Origin: Miscanthus floridulus
Taxonomy: Eukaryota > Streptophyta > Magnoliopsida > Poales > Poaceae
Assembly (NCBI RefSeq): GCF_019320115.1
Contig: NC_089581.1
Location: forward strand, 68,242,485-68,306,484
Reading direction: 5' to 3'
DNA: 64,000 bases
Shown here: positions 42,135 to 52,053 of the stretch, piece by piece
Layout of the letters: each line of letters starts with the position of its first letter
Position numbering within the stretch: the stretch's first letter is position 1
Notes under the pieces: generated by a model
What the model saw: the letters and a program-made list of their open reading frames with translations, nothing else
What the model was told of the DNA's origin: nothing
Database searches by the model: none
Made by a program: the position numbers and the translations under genes

Positions 42135-43122
42135 TGTTGATGGTAGTTAACATTCATCATAAACCATCAATATCACTTGTATAAATGGCTAAAATGGATC
42201 ACCAATATAGACTTAGGGGTTTAAACTAAAAAATTCCTTGAGTTTTGGTGAATCTTTATTTTTAGTAGGATTTAATTAGAAAACCACCAAGTAGGACCTG
42301 TTCATTAAAGGAAATTACGGAATTCCACGTAACTGATGTGGGAAGACTGTAGAAGGTGAATCACCGAAGCGGAGCCCATGTCTCTGACATGTGGGTCCAG
42401 CTAGCCCCACCTAGAGGCCGCCCATCAAGAGAAGATTAGTCCTCAATAGGATCTAGTCTTGTATTAGAGATAGTGAGATAGAGTGAGAGGGAAGAGTTTG
42501 AAGCAGTCCTGGCGTATCGGTGCTACCTCTACGGCTTGTACCCTAGCGAAATCAAGTTCTTCTTGAGCTTGCTTAGGAGATTTCTCTAGTAATTGACTTC
42601 TAATTCAAGTTAGCATCTTGTTCATATTGTTCTTTAGGTTTGCGACTCTCTTTTGAGTACTTTAATCCTTGTAGCTCTTGGGTTAAAGTAGTATTCATAG
42701 TGTAAGCATGGTGCTTAGATTCAGTTACTCGTGAATGTACCATATTTTCTGGATCGGTGGTAGCTTGCGAGGGTGACTCTTATAGCCTTGTTGAATCCTT
42801 TGCAGTCCACCTCCCAATAGCAGGCCTAGCAGGACATTGTTGCCATAGGAAACATACTCTGTCTGTGTTTTCTCTAGTAATATCCCTAGAATTAAACAAT
42901 AGAAGACAAAGCTTACTGAAGTTAGAACTAGAAGACTTTAGCAGTCTCCTCTACGCTCCTATTATCTAGCCTTGATTGTGAAGTTGGTATAAGTTAGATT
43001 TAGTTATTCTCACACATGTTAACTCGAGTTCAATATAAATTGGGTACTCCCAGTGAAGTGCTACATCGGTATAATATCCGTGCGCTTGTGGATTATTCTG
43101 TGTGCATTAATTTATACCAACA
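42135..43122 (+). repeat. 3' LTR of element D, internally deleted
   Basis: 988 bp, TGTTGATGGTAGTTAAC...TTATACCAACA. Relative to the 5' LTR it lacks about 240 bp (equivalent of ~37270-37495), including the TATA region: the text jumps from CTAGAGGCCGCCC to ATCAAGAGAAGATTAG at about 42423. Confidence 0.9.
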
Positions 43123-43127
43123 ACCAC

Positions 43128-45900
43128 ACAAGCATGCATTTCCAATTTAAATACTTATGCAAGTGCAAGCAAGCACATGAATATGCACATCTCAAATGCA
43201 ATCAAGCAAAGTTCTTGAGCTTGCTCCCTCTACTTGTGTGCTCCTCTTGTCCAAGAATTTTGATCCTTTCACTTTCTTCAATGTTGCTCCCTCTTTGTCC
43301 ATTGTCCATGTCCAAAACCCTAATTGTAATATCTGTCTCAATCTCTCCCAAAGCTTTCATATCTTTGTATAATCTCTCCCACTTTGTCATCAATTTCCAT
43401 AAAAGGTGTGCTTCTCATTGATGCAAAGGCTTGCATTTGGGGTAGATGGTTGAGGCTTGAATCTTCATTTTTGAGGGATACTACCATATGTTGGAATGAC
43501 ACCACTTGTAGCCCTTGAGATTACTTCATGTAGGATCTTTTGACCTTGATACCAATTGGTGGGGCACCTCCCCCTATGTCGTAGCATGGATCATTCACTA
43601 ATCTTGAGCTCTTGTATGTGAGAGAACTTTCTTCATTTGATGATCACTTAAAGTTGAGGATCACTTGTGGAATCATCTTCTTGCATGATTGTTACTACAT
43701 GTAGATGTGATACCATGTGTATGATTGATTTGTCAATAAAAAAACTATTTCTTGAATATTTGCTATCTTCATGAGTACCACTTATTGGATATCACTTGTA
43801 AGTTGATCTAGACACCGCTTGTGAATTCTTGATAAAATGCTTGAGTCTAGATACCACTTGAAACAAACAAACTAGATATCCATTTGCATTGTTGTCTTGT
43901 TCTTGTATTCTTGTTGCTATCATGAGCTTCTAAGTTGACTTGAACTAAATTGATTTGCCTAAGCTTCCAGGTCTGGTTTGAACCAATGACAAGCTTCTTC
44001 ACACCTCTTGCAAGGGTTATCTTGCCAATGTTGTACTTGTCACTTGTTAGCAATACAAAAGAGATCAAGTACCGGGGTTCACTAGCTCATGAACAAACTC
44101 ATACTCATACCACTAGATCAACTAAACATTCAAGCAATAGTGGTAGGCTATGGATTTTAAACTTTCATTTGTCATGCATGATCCTAATAAGCATGTACTA
44201 TATGCACTAACCACATACTAGTAAGGGATGAAATGATCATGCATATTACAATGATACCTTTGCTATCTTGGAGTAGAGGATAGTCACTAGTTTGCAATTA
44301 AGCTCCGCAATAGCAATATGAAGTCCAATTTATAGCTTGGTGAAGACCAATCATCATAGATGGAGTCCATTCTTCACCCATATGAATTGAAACCACTAAT
44401 GATCAAGTGCACTATCATGATGTGGTTGGCTTGCTTCTTCTTGTATCAATGCTTGCATGAGAGAACTATTTGGAATACCACTTGAATTTTCATGACTAAC
44501 TCTCTTTTGGGTGTTGCTTGCTTTTCTTAATCAATCCTATTGATTGCTTCAACTAAGCATCTCAAATGTCCCACGGATTACCACTTCCATGTTAGCCTTC
44601 CAAGTACCACATTTGGTTTACATACACATAGGCAGCAAGCCCCTACACTAGGGACAAGTGACCTCTCTCCAAAGAACCATTCTTGACACTCACTTAAAAT
44701 TTCTTGATTGATAGATCGATCCAAGTGAAGGACTTAATTTGATGAATAACCATGAATCTTTCTTTACGTCATTTTATTTCTACCAAATGATTTTCAATTG
44801 TCACTAGAACTCAAACTTTATCTTTATCTTGAGTTTGATCTTGATCTTCAACTTGAGTACCAAATGTGTGCCAAGTACACTCCACAATCAAATGACCTTA
44901 TACTGTTTGCTTATCATGCTTCTACCTCATATCAAAACAAAACTTAGGTATCTCAATAACTTATGAACATGTTTCCAACTTGAGGACCTTTCAATCAAAG
45001 TGACTCTTGATCAATCCAATAATTGTCACTTTTCTGGTAGATTCTGTACCCTTCAATGAAAAATCTATATCTCCCAATGTACAGATTCAATTACCACAAA
45101 ATTTGGTGAAGATGTGCTTCACTAAGTCATCTAGCAGCTGAAAAAATTTGGGATTCATTTAACTTCTAAATCGCTACCAGATTTCAATTCTTCCACCACT
45201 GCTACATGCTGAAAACTGCTGCACTATGGCTGACAAGATCCACTCTGAAACCAAAGCATCTCTTATCCAATTCTCATGAAATTTCTACAGCATCTCATAC
45301 CATAAGTCTAGAGCATGCATACCAGATTTTAAGCCAATCCAAATAGATTTGATCACTTAAACTCAGACTTGATCTCAGCTAGCTCAGATTTTCAATTTAG
45401 GACAGATTTCAATCACTTGAGCTATACTTCATCAAATGTGAATCAAACTTGAAACTAACTTGTTTGAATACTTTCACAAGACATATATTCATTCAATCCA
45501 CTTACTAAAAGTCATTTCATGAATTTATCCAACACAAATCCATCCAAACTTGATTACTAAGCATTTATCCATTCAAACATCTTATAGCAAGCAACATTGC
45601 ATATTTTTCCAATTCAATCAACTCATATGCACCTAAATGAAATGATCAACTAGAGATATACCTTGATTAGCTCATGATTATCCATAGCAAGCTTTCACTC
45701 AATTATTTGCAAGACACCAAATAATTCCAATAGATCACCACAACTTGAATTATAGCACTTGTATGTTGATAGCTCTTGGACTTCACTATTTTGTCATGGC
45801 ATTGGGATAATGATCATTGCTTTTCAATACTTGGCTCAATCATGTAATCAACAAAATGAATACCACTTGAACCAAGACTCCAATGCCAATGCTACCTACA
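43128..45900 (-). other. Sirevirus A internal non-coding region (where pol would be)
   Basis: 2.8 kb between the gag and the site of element D with no Copia pol sequence in any frame. About a dozen variants of ATACCACTTG (plus strand; e.g. near 43500, 43776, 43850, 44473, 45850) are scattered through it. ORFs here are short and unconserved. It probably replaces pol, as in other non-autonomous LTR elements. Confidence 0.6.
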
Positions 45901-45901
45901 A

Positions 45902-47907
45902 TCATTCATCCACTTTTGATGGTACCCAGACTAGTTTGGGTCCTCTCAAGTTAGGTGCAACATACTTAGGCAAAGCCTTAGTATGGGTAGCGGGATGTCT
46001 TGCAATTGCAACCAATGACGTACCATTGTCAGCCTTCCTAAGCATAGAATCATTACCAATTGAAGTGGGCTTAGGAGTATTACCTAGGGGGCATGAATGA
46101 GTCATGTGTCTCTTTTTCCGGTATGAGTAGCACTTCCTCTTTGATTGAGCCTTCACTTCATTGCTCATGTGGTGCTTTCCATTGCCTTGCCTCTCATGAG
46201 TTGCTTGAACCTTCTTCTCAAGTTTGGTAGGACACCTCGAGGCAAAGTGTCCTATGTCTACACACTTGAAGCACTTGTTGTGAGCCAAATCTCTTTTCTT
46301 GTCTTGATTCTTGCTCATCATCTTGGCATCTTAGATTTGCATTCGATGCCTTGCTCTTCTACCCCTTCTTGTTCTCTTCTTCATCATCAAGTCACCACCA
46401 TCATGGTTGATCTTGACTTGCTCTTGGGGTGTCTTCTCTTGCTCAACTTGTGGTTTTGGTTGAGGCTCTACTTGTTGCTTCACCAATTGCTTGGTTCGAC
46501 ACATTGAGGTGAGGCGACCCCAAGTGCGGCACTTGATGCACTAGACATGCTTGAGCCTCTCTTCTTCTTTCATCTTCTTGAGCTTCTTAATGTTAGGGCA
46601 TTGATCATGAAGATGGCCCACTTCATGGCATCGATAGCACATGAAATGAGAAAGCTTCTCACATGCTTCCTTCTTCATCTTCTTTTCACTTTTTCTTTCA
46701 CCATTTGTCATATTCTTCTTGAAGCCAAGGCCACTCTTGTCACCAAAGTTTATTTGAGTCTTCATCAAATACTCAAAGGTGACTTTTGAGTTGTAGCACC
46801 TCTTTAGGTTGTTGCTCAAATTCTTCACTTCCTTTGTGACCTCATTGTTCTCCTTCAAAAGGTTAGTCTCACAAGACATAGAGGAAGAACAAGCATCTAT
46901 ATATGAAGAACATAGCATATCTAATAAATCATCACAAGAGGTGGATACATGCTTCTTGCCTACATCACATGGGTTAGCAACATTATGTGATTGATCATTT
47001 GACCCAAGTGATGAGCTCTCACTAGTTTTAGTCATTTCATTGGAAAGTTCCTTAGTGAGAAAAGCATGGCCTTGTACCAAGTTATCATGAGCAACACTAA
47101 GTTCCTCATGAGCCAATTTTAGCTCCTCATGTGAACAAGTAATAACATAAAGTAGATGCTTTTGTTGTTCACATGTGTTCTTTAGAAATGAGTTTTTATT
47201 TTCCAATTTTATGCCATCTCATTTCTGAAAGCCTTAGTAAGTTTGCATACAAGCTCAAAATTTGGATCATCACAATCAATAATCACACCACCCATAGATA
47301 CCTTTGCGTCACCATGTGACATGAAGCAATGTGGTGATGCTAGAGAGCTTGTAGAAGCATCACTCTCATATCCAGAGCATGAACCATCATCATCACCATC
47401 AAGTGTGAATGGAGTATCATCATCAGTTGCATCACTTGTGGCATCATCATCAACCTTGTCAAGTGATCTTGTGGCATGATCGCCATCATCATCACTTGAC
47501 CATGAGGTGGAGCAATCTTCCACAATCACTAAATTGTGGCAATGCTCAACATCCTCATGTGCCTCCTCCTTGTGATCATCATCATCATCATCGGAGACTA
47601 CCCCATATTTCTTATTGAGATAAATCCAAATCTCATGGGCGGACTTCATATCCATGATCTCACCAAATATATTATCTTTCATAGATTGATAGAAAATTTT
47701 AGTAGCTTGGCAATTGAGATGTAGGCATTTCTTTTGTGCTTGAGTTGCATCCTTTCTATCAATCACATGAGAAAAGCCCACATCTATGATCCACCACATT
47801 TGAGGAGAAAGAAACTTAAAATTACAAGTCATCCAATTTCTCCAACGTACAATGTGTGTGCCATCAAATATGTGTGGACACTCAACATCTAGCCCATAGT
47901 TTGCCAT
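45902..47907 (-). pseudogene. Sirevirus A gag with three CCHC-type motifs
   Basis: Structural gag protein that packages element RNA. It starts at ATG 47907 (MANYGLDVECPHIFDG), shortly inside the PBS. The first ORF ends at 47209 after an Asp-rich section. A frameshift near 47210 leads to a coiled-coil-like segment (47200-46950: HEELKLAHEELSVAHDNL), then zinc knuckle 1 CYRCHEVGHLHDQC (about 46600-46640). After stops in the same frame come knuckle 2 CFKCVDIGHFASRC (about 46235-46275) and a third, damaged CYSYRKKRHMTHSC (about 46092-46132, second Cys to Tyr). It ends PKLVWVPSK near 45915. The N-terminal part resembles the gag domain common to Copia. Expression would need frameshift and stop suppression. 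Confidence 0.8.
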
Positions 47908-47940
47908 CCTCTCGGGTCGGTGAAGATCACAAATGAGAGA

Positions 47941-47956
47941 CCAAGATCTGATACCA
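47941..47956 (-). promoter_or_regulatory. Primer-binding site of Sirevirus A (initiator tRNA-Met)
   Basis: On the minus strand TGGTATCAGATCTTGG begins two bases inside the 5' LTR end (...CCCTACA, CG). TGGTATCAGAgC is the initiator methionine tRNA complement used by Copia elements. One base differs (T for G) near its 3' end. Confidence 0.85.
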
Positions 47957-47958
47957 CG

Positions 47959-50368
47959 TGTAGGGTCGAGATGGCGGACTAGAGGGGGTGAATAGTCCTT
48001 TCTAAATTTAATCGCGCCGGCTAACTGAAACAAATACAGAATTAAAACAATCAGTCTAGCCAAGACTACACCCCTCTATCTAAGTTTACAAGCACCTTAA
48101 AAAGATCCTAATCAAGTAACTAAGGTGCCGAGCTTGCTCAAGCTCACCTAATCAATTCTAGAGCAAGGTCAATAAAACCTATGAACTAGTACTTCACACA
48201 ACCGGGGGAGCTCCTACACAGCTAGTGATGCAAAAGCACAAAGCCACCTAAGCTCACTAGCAATGCTCAATAACAAGGCTATGCAAGCTAAATTAGAGAG
48301 CTCAAATTACTTTGCTACACAAACTAAGCAATATGACTAACAAGGTTACTAAAACCAAATTAGCCACGCAACTGAGCTACTTCTATGCTACACAAGCAAG
48401 AAGGTAATTAGCAAGCTACACAAGCAAACTAATTACAAGAGCAACTACACAAGCACATTGTATGAAATGTAAATACAAGCTTGTGTTTTGCAGAATGCAA
48501 ACCACCGAGAAGATGATGAAGACAATGTTGACACGGTGATTTTCTCTTGAGGTTCACTTGGTTGCCACCAAGCTACGTCCACTTGGTGGTTCTAGGGATA
48601 ATTGGCATCATCCACCAAGCCCACACGTTGGGCACCATAAGAACCTACCCCAAAGTGAGGGTAGCTCAATGACACGCTCAACTAGAGTTGCTCTTCGCGA
48701 TCCCCATGGGTGAGCACAATCCCCCTCACAAATCCCTCTCCAGAGCACCGCACAATCTTCTCACGTGCTTCACCAGAGTCACAAGCCACCAAGCCATCTA
48801 GGAGGTGGCAGCCTCCAAGAGTAACAAGCACCACTAGCATGCAACTCTATCACCTAGTGCCACTCGATGCAACCTCACGATGCAACACACTAGAATCACA
48901 CTCACTCACAATAGGATCGCACTTTTGCAAGCACAAGTCAGTTAGAGGGCATGCAAGCAAACCTACACAAGCCACCAAGGCTTAAGGGTGCTCAAAAACT
49001 AGCCCAAGGCCTGCCAAGGGGGTATTTATAAGCTCCCACACAAAATAGAGCTGTTGCTCTAAAGATTCCCTTTTCTACGAGGGCACAGGACATGCCAGTG
49101 TGGCACCGGACATGGGGTGGTGGTGCCCCTCCAACGGTCATCCAACAGCTAGTTTCACTAGCCGTTGGGGCACCAGACAGGTGGCGGTGCCACCTCAGCG
49201 AACACCCCAAAAACCATGCTCTCTAGAAAAATGGGGCGGTGCACCAGACAGGGTAGTGGTGCCCCCGGTGGTGCACCGTCGCACCTGGGGCGGTGTACAT
49301 GTCACTAGCGGTGCTAGCCCTAGCTCCAGCCCTTTTCGGCCACATCTTGGTGGGCACCACCCTAGGGGTGGTGGTGCCACCAGACATGGGGTGGTGGTTC
49401 CCCCCCCCCCTGGAGCACCTCCCTCTTGGCCTCCTCTAAAGGTCATCGTCATAGGGTTGGCGGTGCACCATCACAAGGGTGGTGGTGCCACCGGACCACC
49501 AATGGCAGTGCTAGGCTCAACTTGCTACTCTCGGCCTCCTCAGTTGGTCACTACCATAGGGGTGGTGGTGCACCAAATAGGGGGTGGCGGTGCCCCCAGG
49601 GCACCACTCCGAGCCCAGTTTTGCCTCCTCTTCTTTGCCTTTTCTAACACCTTTGCAAATGTTCTAACACCACCAAGTGAGCATCACTTTGTGCATGTGT
49701 GTTAGCTTTTCACAAACATTTCCCAAAGGATTAGCACTCTTTTCACAACGCCACTTGATCCTAACATGTATGCAAAGTTAGATCGCTCAAGTGGCACTAG
49801 AAGACCGATATGCAAACAAGTTTGCTCCTCTTAATAGTATGGCCATCTATCCTAAACCCAGTCATGCACTTCTCTACACAACCTTTGACCGATGAAATAA
49901 AATGCACTACAAATATACCTTTGCCTTGCGCATTCCATTCCATCTCCTTTGATGTCGATGCAACACATGCACCAACCACAACACCAAATGATATGATCCA
50001 CTTCATATCATCATGTGACCATATTGGTTCATTGATCTTGACTTCACTTGCTCTTCACCATTGTCACGGTCCATCGACGCCAAGTCATCACTCAACTTGC
50101 CCTTTACTCTTGTAACCGGTCCATCGAGCCAACTATTGTCTTGATCTTCTCCACCTTGATCACATGACTCCTTGTCATGTCTCATATGCAATGAGCTCCT
50201 TTATCACATGTGTGAGCTTTGCAACATCTCCAAGCCATTTCACCTTCATGGCAAAGGTTGCTCACTCATGATGTACCTATGGACTATTCACCTATGTATC
50301 TCACTTAAACACATATTAGTCCACCTAAGATTGTCACTTAATTACCAAAACCAAACAAGGACCTTTCA
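47959..50368 (-). repeat. 5' LTR of Sirevirus A
   Basis: 2,410 bp, plus-strand ends TGTAGGGTCGAG...GGACCTTTCA. Minus-strand TATA TATAAATA at about 49023-49030. Upstream of it, 49085-49610 holds repeated GGTGGTGCCACCGGAC / CACCAGACA words, the Sirevirus-type motif cluster. A C10 run lies at about 49400. The plus frame at 49100-49705 is a by-product of the repeats. Confidence 0.9.
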
Positions 50369-50373
50369 TCTTC

Positions 50374-50955
50374 CCAACAATTGACAAGTGGCAGATGTGC
50401 TATTCCTTTCGACCTTACATCCCACATAGTCGAAGTCTGAATATCCAACTAATTCAAACTTTGCTCCTTTGGGATACCACAAACCAACATTTTGTGTATG
50501 CTTTAAGTACCTCAATATTCTCTTTGTAGCCTTCAAATGACTTTCTCTAGGTGAGGCTTGAAATCTTGCACATAGAGTAGGCTTCCACATAGAGCGATAC
50601 AACTTTTGGTCCACCATATTGCCACCTGCATCACTATCCAAATTGCCATTTGTTCCCATTGGTGTACTAATGGCTTTGCTCTCATTCATACCAAACTTCT
50701 TGAGCATGTCTTTGATGTACTTGCCTTGACTCACAAATGTACCATTCTTTAATTGCTTGATTTGAAGACCAAGGAAGTAACTCAACTCTCCAATCATGCA
50801 CATTTCAAATTCATTAGCCATCATCTTTCCAAACTCTTCACAAAAGTCTTGATTGGTTGATCCAAATATGATGTCATCAACATAGATTTGCAACACAAAT
50901 AAGCCCTTGCCAATCTTCTTAGTGAAAAGAGTGGTGACAACCTTGCCCATAATGA
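50374..50955 (-). pseudogene. Copia B pol: reverse transcriptase part
   Basis: Reverse transcriptase fingers/palm region, open for 194 codons: MGKVVTTLFTKKIGKG, LQIYVDDIIFGSTNQ (catalytic YVDD, about 50885), ELSYFLGLQIKQ, GKYIKDMLKKFGM, ILRYLKHTQN, GLWYPKG and CQLLGR. The TCTTC duplication lies at its left edge, after which RNase H resumes at 34151. Upstream of MGK only AWFI remains before the break. The earlier RT, integrase and gag of B are gone. Confidence 0.9.
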
Positions 50956-50984
50956 ACCAAGCTCACCAGCAATGCCCATAATAA

Positions 50985-51493
50985 GTCCTTGCCGTTGAAG
51001 AGCGCCTCATATTCGGCCACATTGTTGGAGGAGGGGAAATGGAGATGGACCATCTACCTCATGCATACCCCGAGGGGTGATACGAAAACCAGCCCTATGC
51101 CAGCACCCTTCTTCATTAGCGATCCATCAAAGTATATTGTCCAGTACTCTTGATCGACAACCGCTGGTGGCATTTGGACCTCGGTCCATTCTGTGATGAA
51201 ATCAGCCAACACCTGGGACTTGATGGCCATCCAAGAGCCATATGCAATGCCCTAACCCATCAGCTAGAGCGCCCATTTTGTGGTTCTTCCCATGGCGTCC
51301 TGGTTTTGGATGACCTCGTCGAGGGGGAAGGACGTCATGACTGTCACTGGATGTGACTCAAAGTAGTGGCGTAGCTTTCTCCTGGTGATGAGGACAACAT
51401 ACAGAAGCTTCTAGATTTGGGGGTAATGGGTCTTTGAGTTGGATAGGACCTCGCTGATGAAGTACTTAGGGCACTGTACTTTGAGGGTGTGAC
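50985..51493 (-). pseudogene. Gypsy C pol: RNase H part (left of the Tekay insertion)
   Basis: Minus-strand continuation of Gypsy C. In order from 51498: HTLKVQCPKYF, EVLSNSKTHYPQIQKL, RRKLRHYFESHPVTVMTSFP and KSQVLADFITEWTE. Then comes the second RNase H motif YFDGSLMKKGAGIG, and NNVAEYEALFNG near 51000. Stops interrupt it. Sequence similarity ends at about 50985, where it abuts Copia B. Confidence 0.8.
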
Positions 51494-51498
51494 CCTCT

Positions 51499-51998
51499 TG
51501 TAACACCCCGGGTGTTTAAATACTAAAACCTGACATGTCATCATACGCATTACAAAGCATTTGGCAATTGGTGAAAACTTTGAGATGCATACACTAAAAC
51601 AAGTTTATATTTATGTGGTATGTGTTGAATTGTATTGTTTGACTCAAGTTCAAAGTTTGCTTGGATTTTAAATTTTCGAGAAAAACCCTGATTTTTAGCA
51701 TTTAAATCCTACCCTAAAAACTCATTTCAAAATCTAAACATATTTTGGGGTTGAGCCCAAAAGCAAAAGTGTAGATCTCGACAAGTTATACAAAGTTTGT
51801 TTTTGAAGTTTTCAAAGTTGTTATGAAAAATTTGGAGTAATTCGAAAAGGCGTAAATTGTTAAATTTCCCCTATTCAAATTCAAAAGTTCATTTCAAAAT
51901 CTAGACTGACTTTGGGGGTGGTTATAAAACAAAGTTGTAGAACTTTTGATTTTGAACAACTTTTGTTTTTGGAGATTTTTGAGTTGTTATGAAAGTTT
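51499..51998 (+). repeat. Truncated 5' LTR of element E
   Basis: Collinear with 56712-57213 up to GAGTTGTTATGAAA, after which the 5' copy jumps to a leader (CTATTAAATAAAGGCTTGTG) just before gag. About 3.1 kb of the LTR plus the PBS is missing. Confidence 0.9.
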
Positions 51999-52053
51999 GC
52001 TTTTGTGCTATTAAATAAAGGCTTGTGAATAAAGTTTGGTTTGTTATGAGTAG

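Larger units (their letters stand above)
36974..43122 (+). mobile_element. Athila-type Gypsy element D with accessory ORF, TSD ACCAC
   Basis: A 6,149-bp plus-strand element inserted in Sirevirus A. ACCAC is duplicated at 36969-36973 and 43123-43127. LTRs are 36974-38203 and 42135-43122. The PBS resembles the tRNA-Asp type used by Athila-lineage elements. Inside are a small gag start, an integrase remnant and then an intact ORF in the 3' accessory (env) position with its own promoter. Most of gag, protease, reverse transcriptase and RNase H is deleted (junction near 38420). It is non-autonomous. Confidence 0.9.
34157..50368 (-). mobile_element. Sirevirus-type Copia element A, gag-only (non-autonomous), TSD TCTTC
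   Basis: Minus-strand element inserted in the pol gene of B. TCTTC is duplicated at 34152-34156 and 50369-50373. The left (3') LTR is 34157-36513 and the right (5') LTR 47959-50368. The PBS is next to the right LTR and the PPT next to the left LTR. Without the nested Athila-type element D (36974-43122), the internal region is about 5.3 kb. It codes for gag at one end but has no protease, integrase or reverse transcriptase. It must have used proteins of a related element. LTRs differ by substitutions and small indels, so it is not very young. Confidence 0.9.
26013..50955 (-). mobile_element. Copia element B (Sirevirus type), 5' truncated, hosting nested insertions
   Basis: Minus-strand Ty1/Copia element. 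Its 3' LTR is in three pieces (26013-27280, 29135-29765, 32559-32595), separated by two solo LTRs. It is followed by a polypurine tract, a ~1.1-kb non-coding 3' region, the end of pol (34151-33759) and, beyond Sirevirus A (34157-50368), the upstream pol (50955-50374). The two pol pieces join in frame across the insertion. The 5' end is lost: at about 50955-50985 B is fused to Gypsy C. LTR ends are TGAAAGGTCC...AAGCTTTCA (plus strand). The 5 bp left of it is AGATT, with no partner because the other end is deleted. Confidence 0.85.

Noticed and set aside
43053..43421. 122-codon plus ORF across the right end of element D
   Set aside because: It crosses the LTR/TSD boundary of two unrelated elements and has no motif.
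47243..47724. Plus-strand ORFs over the Sirevirus gag
   Set aside because: Shadows of the Asp-rich gag frame on the minus strand, which has family motifs.
49100..49705. 201-codon plus-strand ORF in the right LTR of A
   Set aside because: It lies entirely in repeated GGTGGTGCCACC motif DNA of an LTR; the matching left LTR does not keep the frame.
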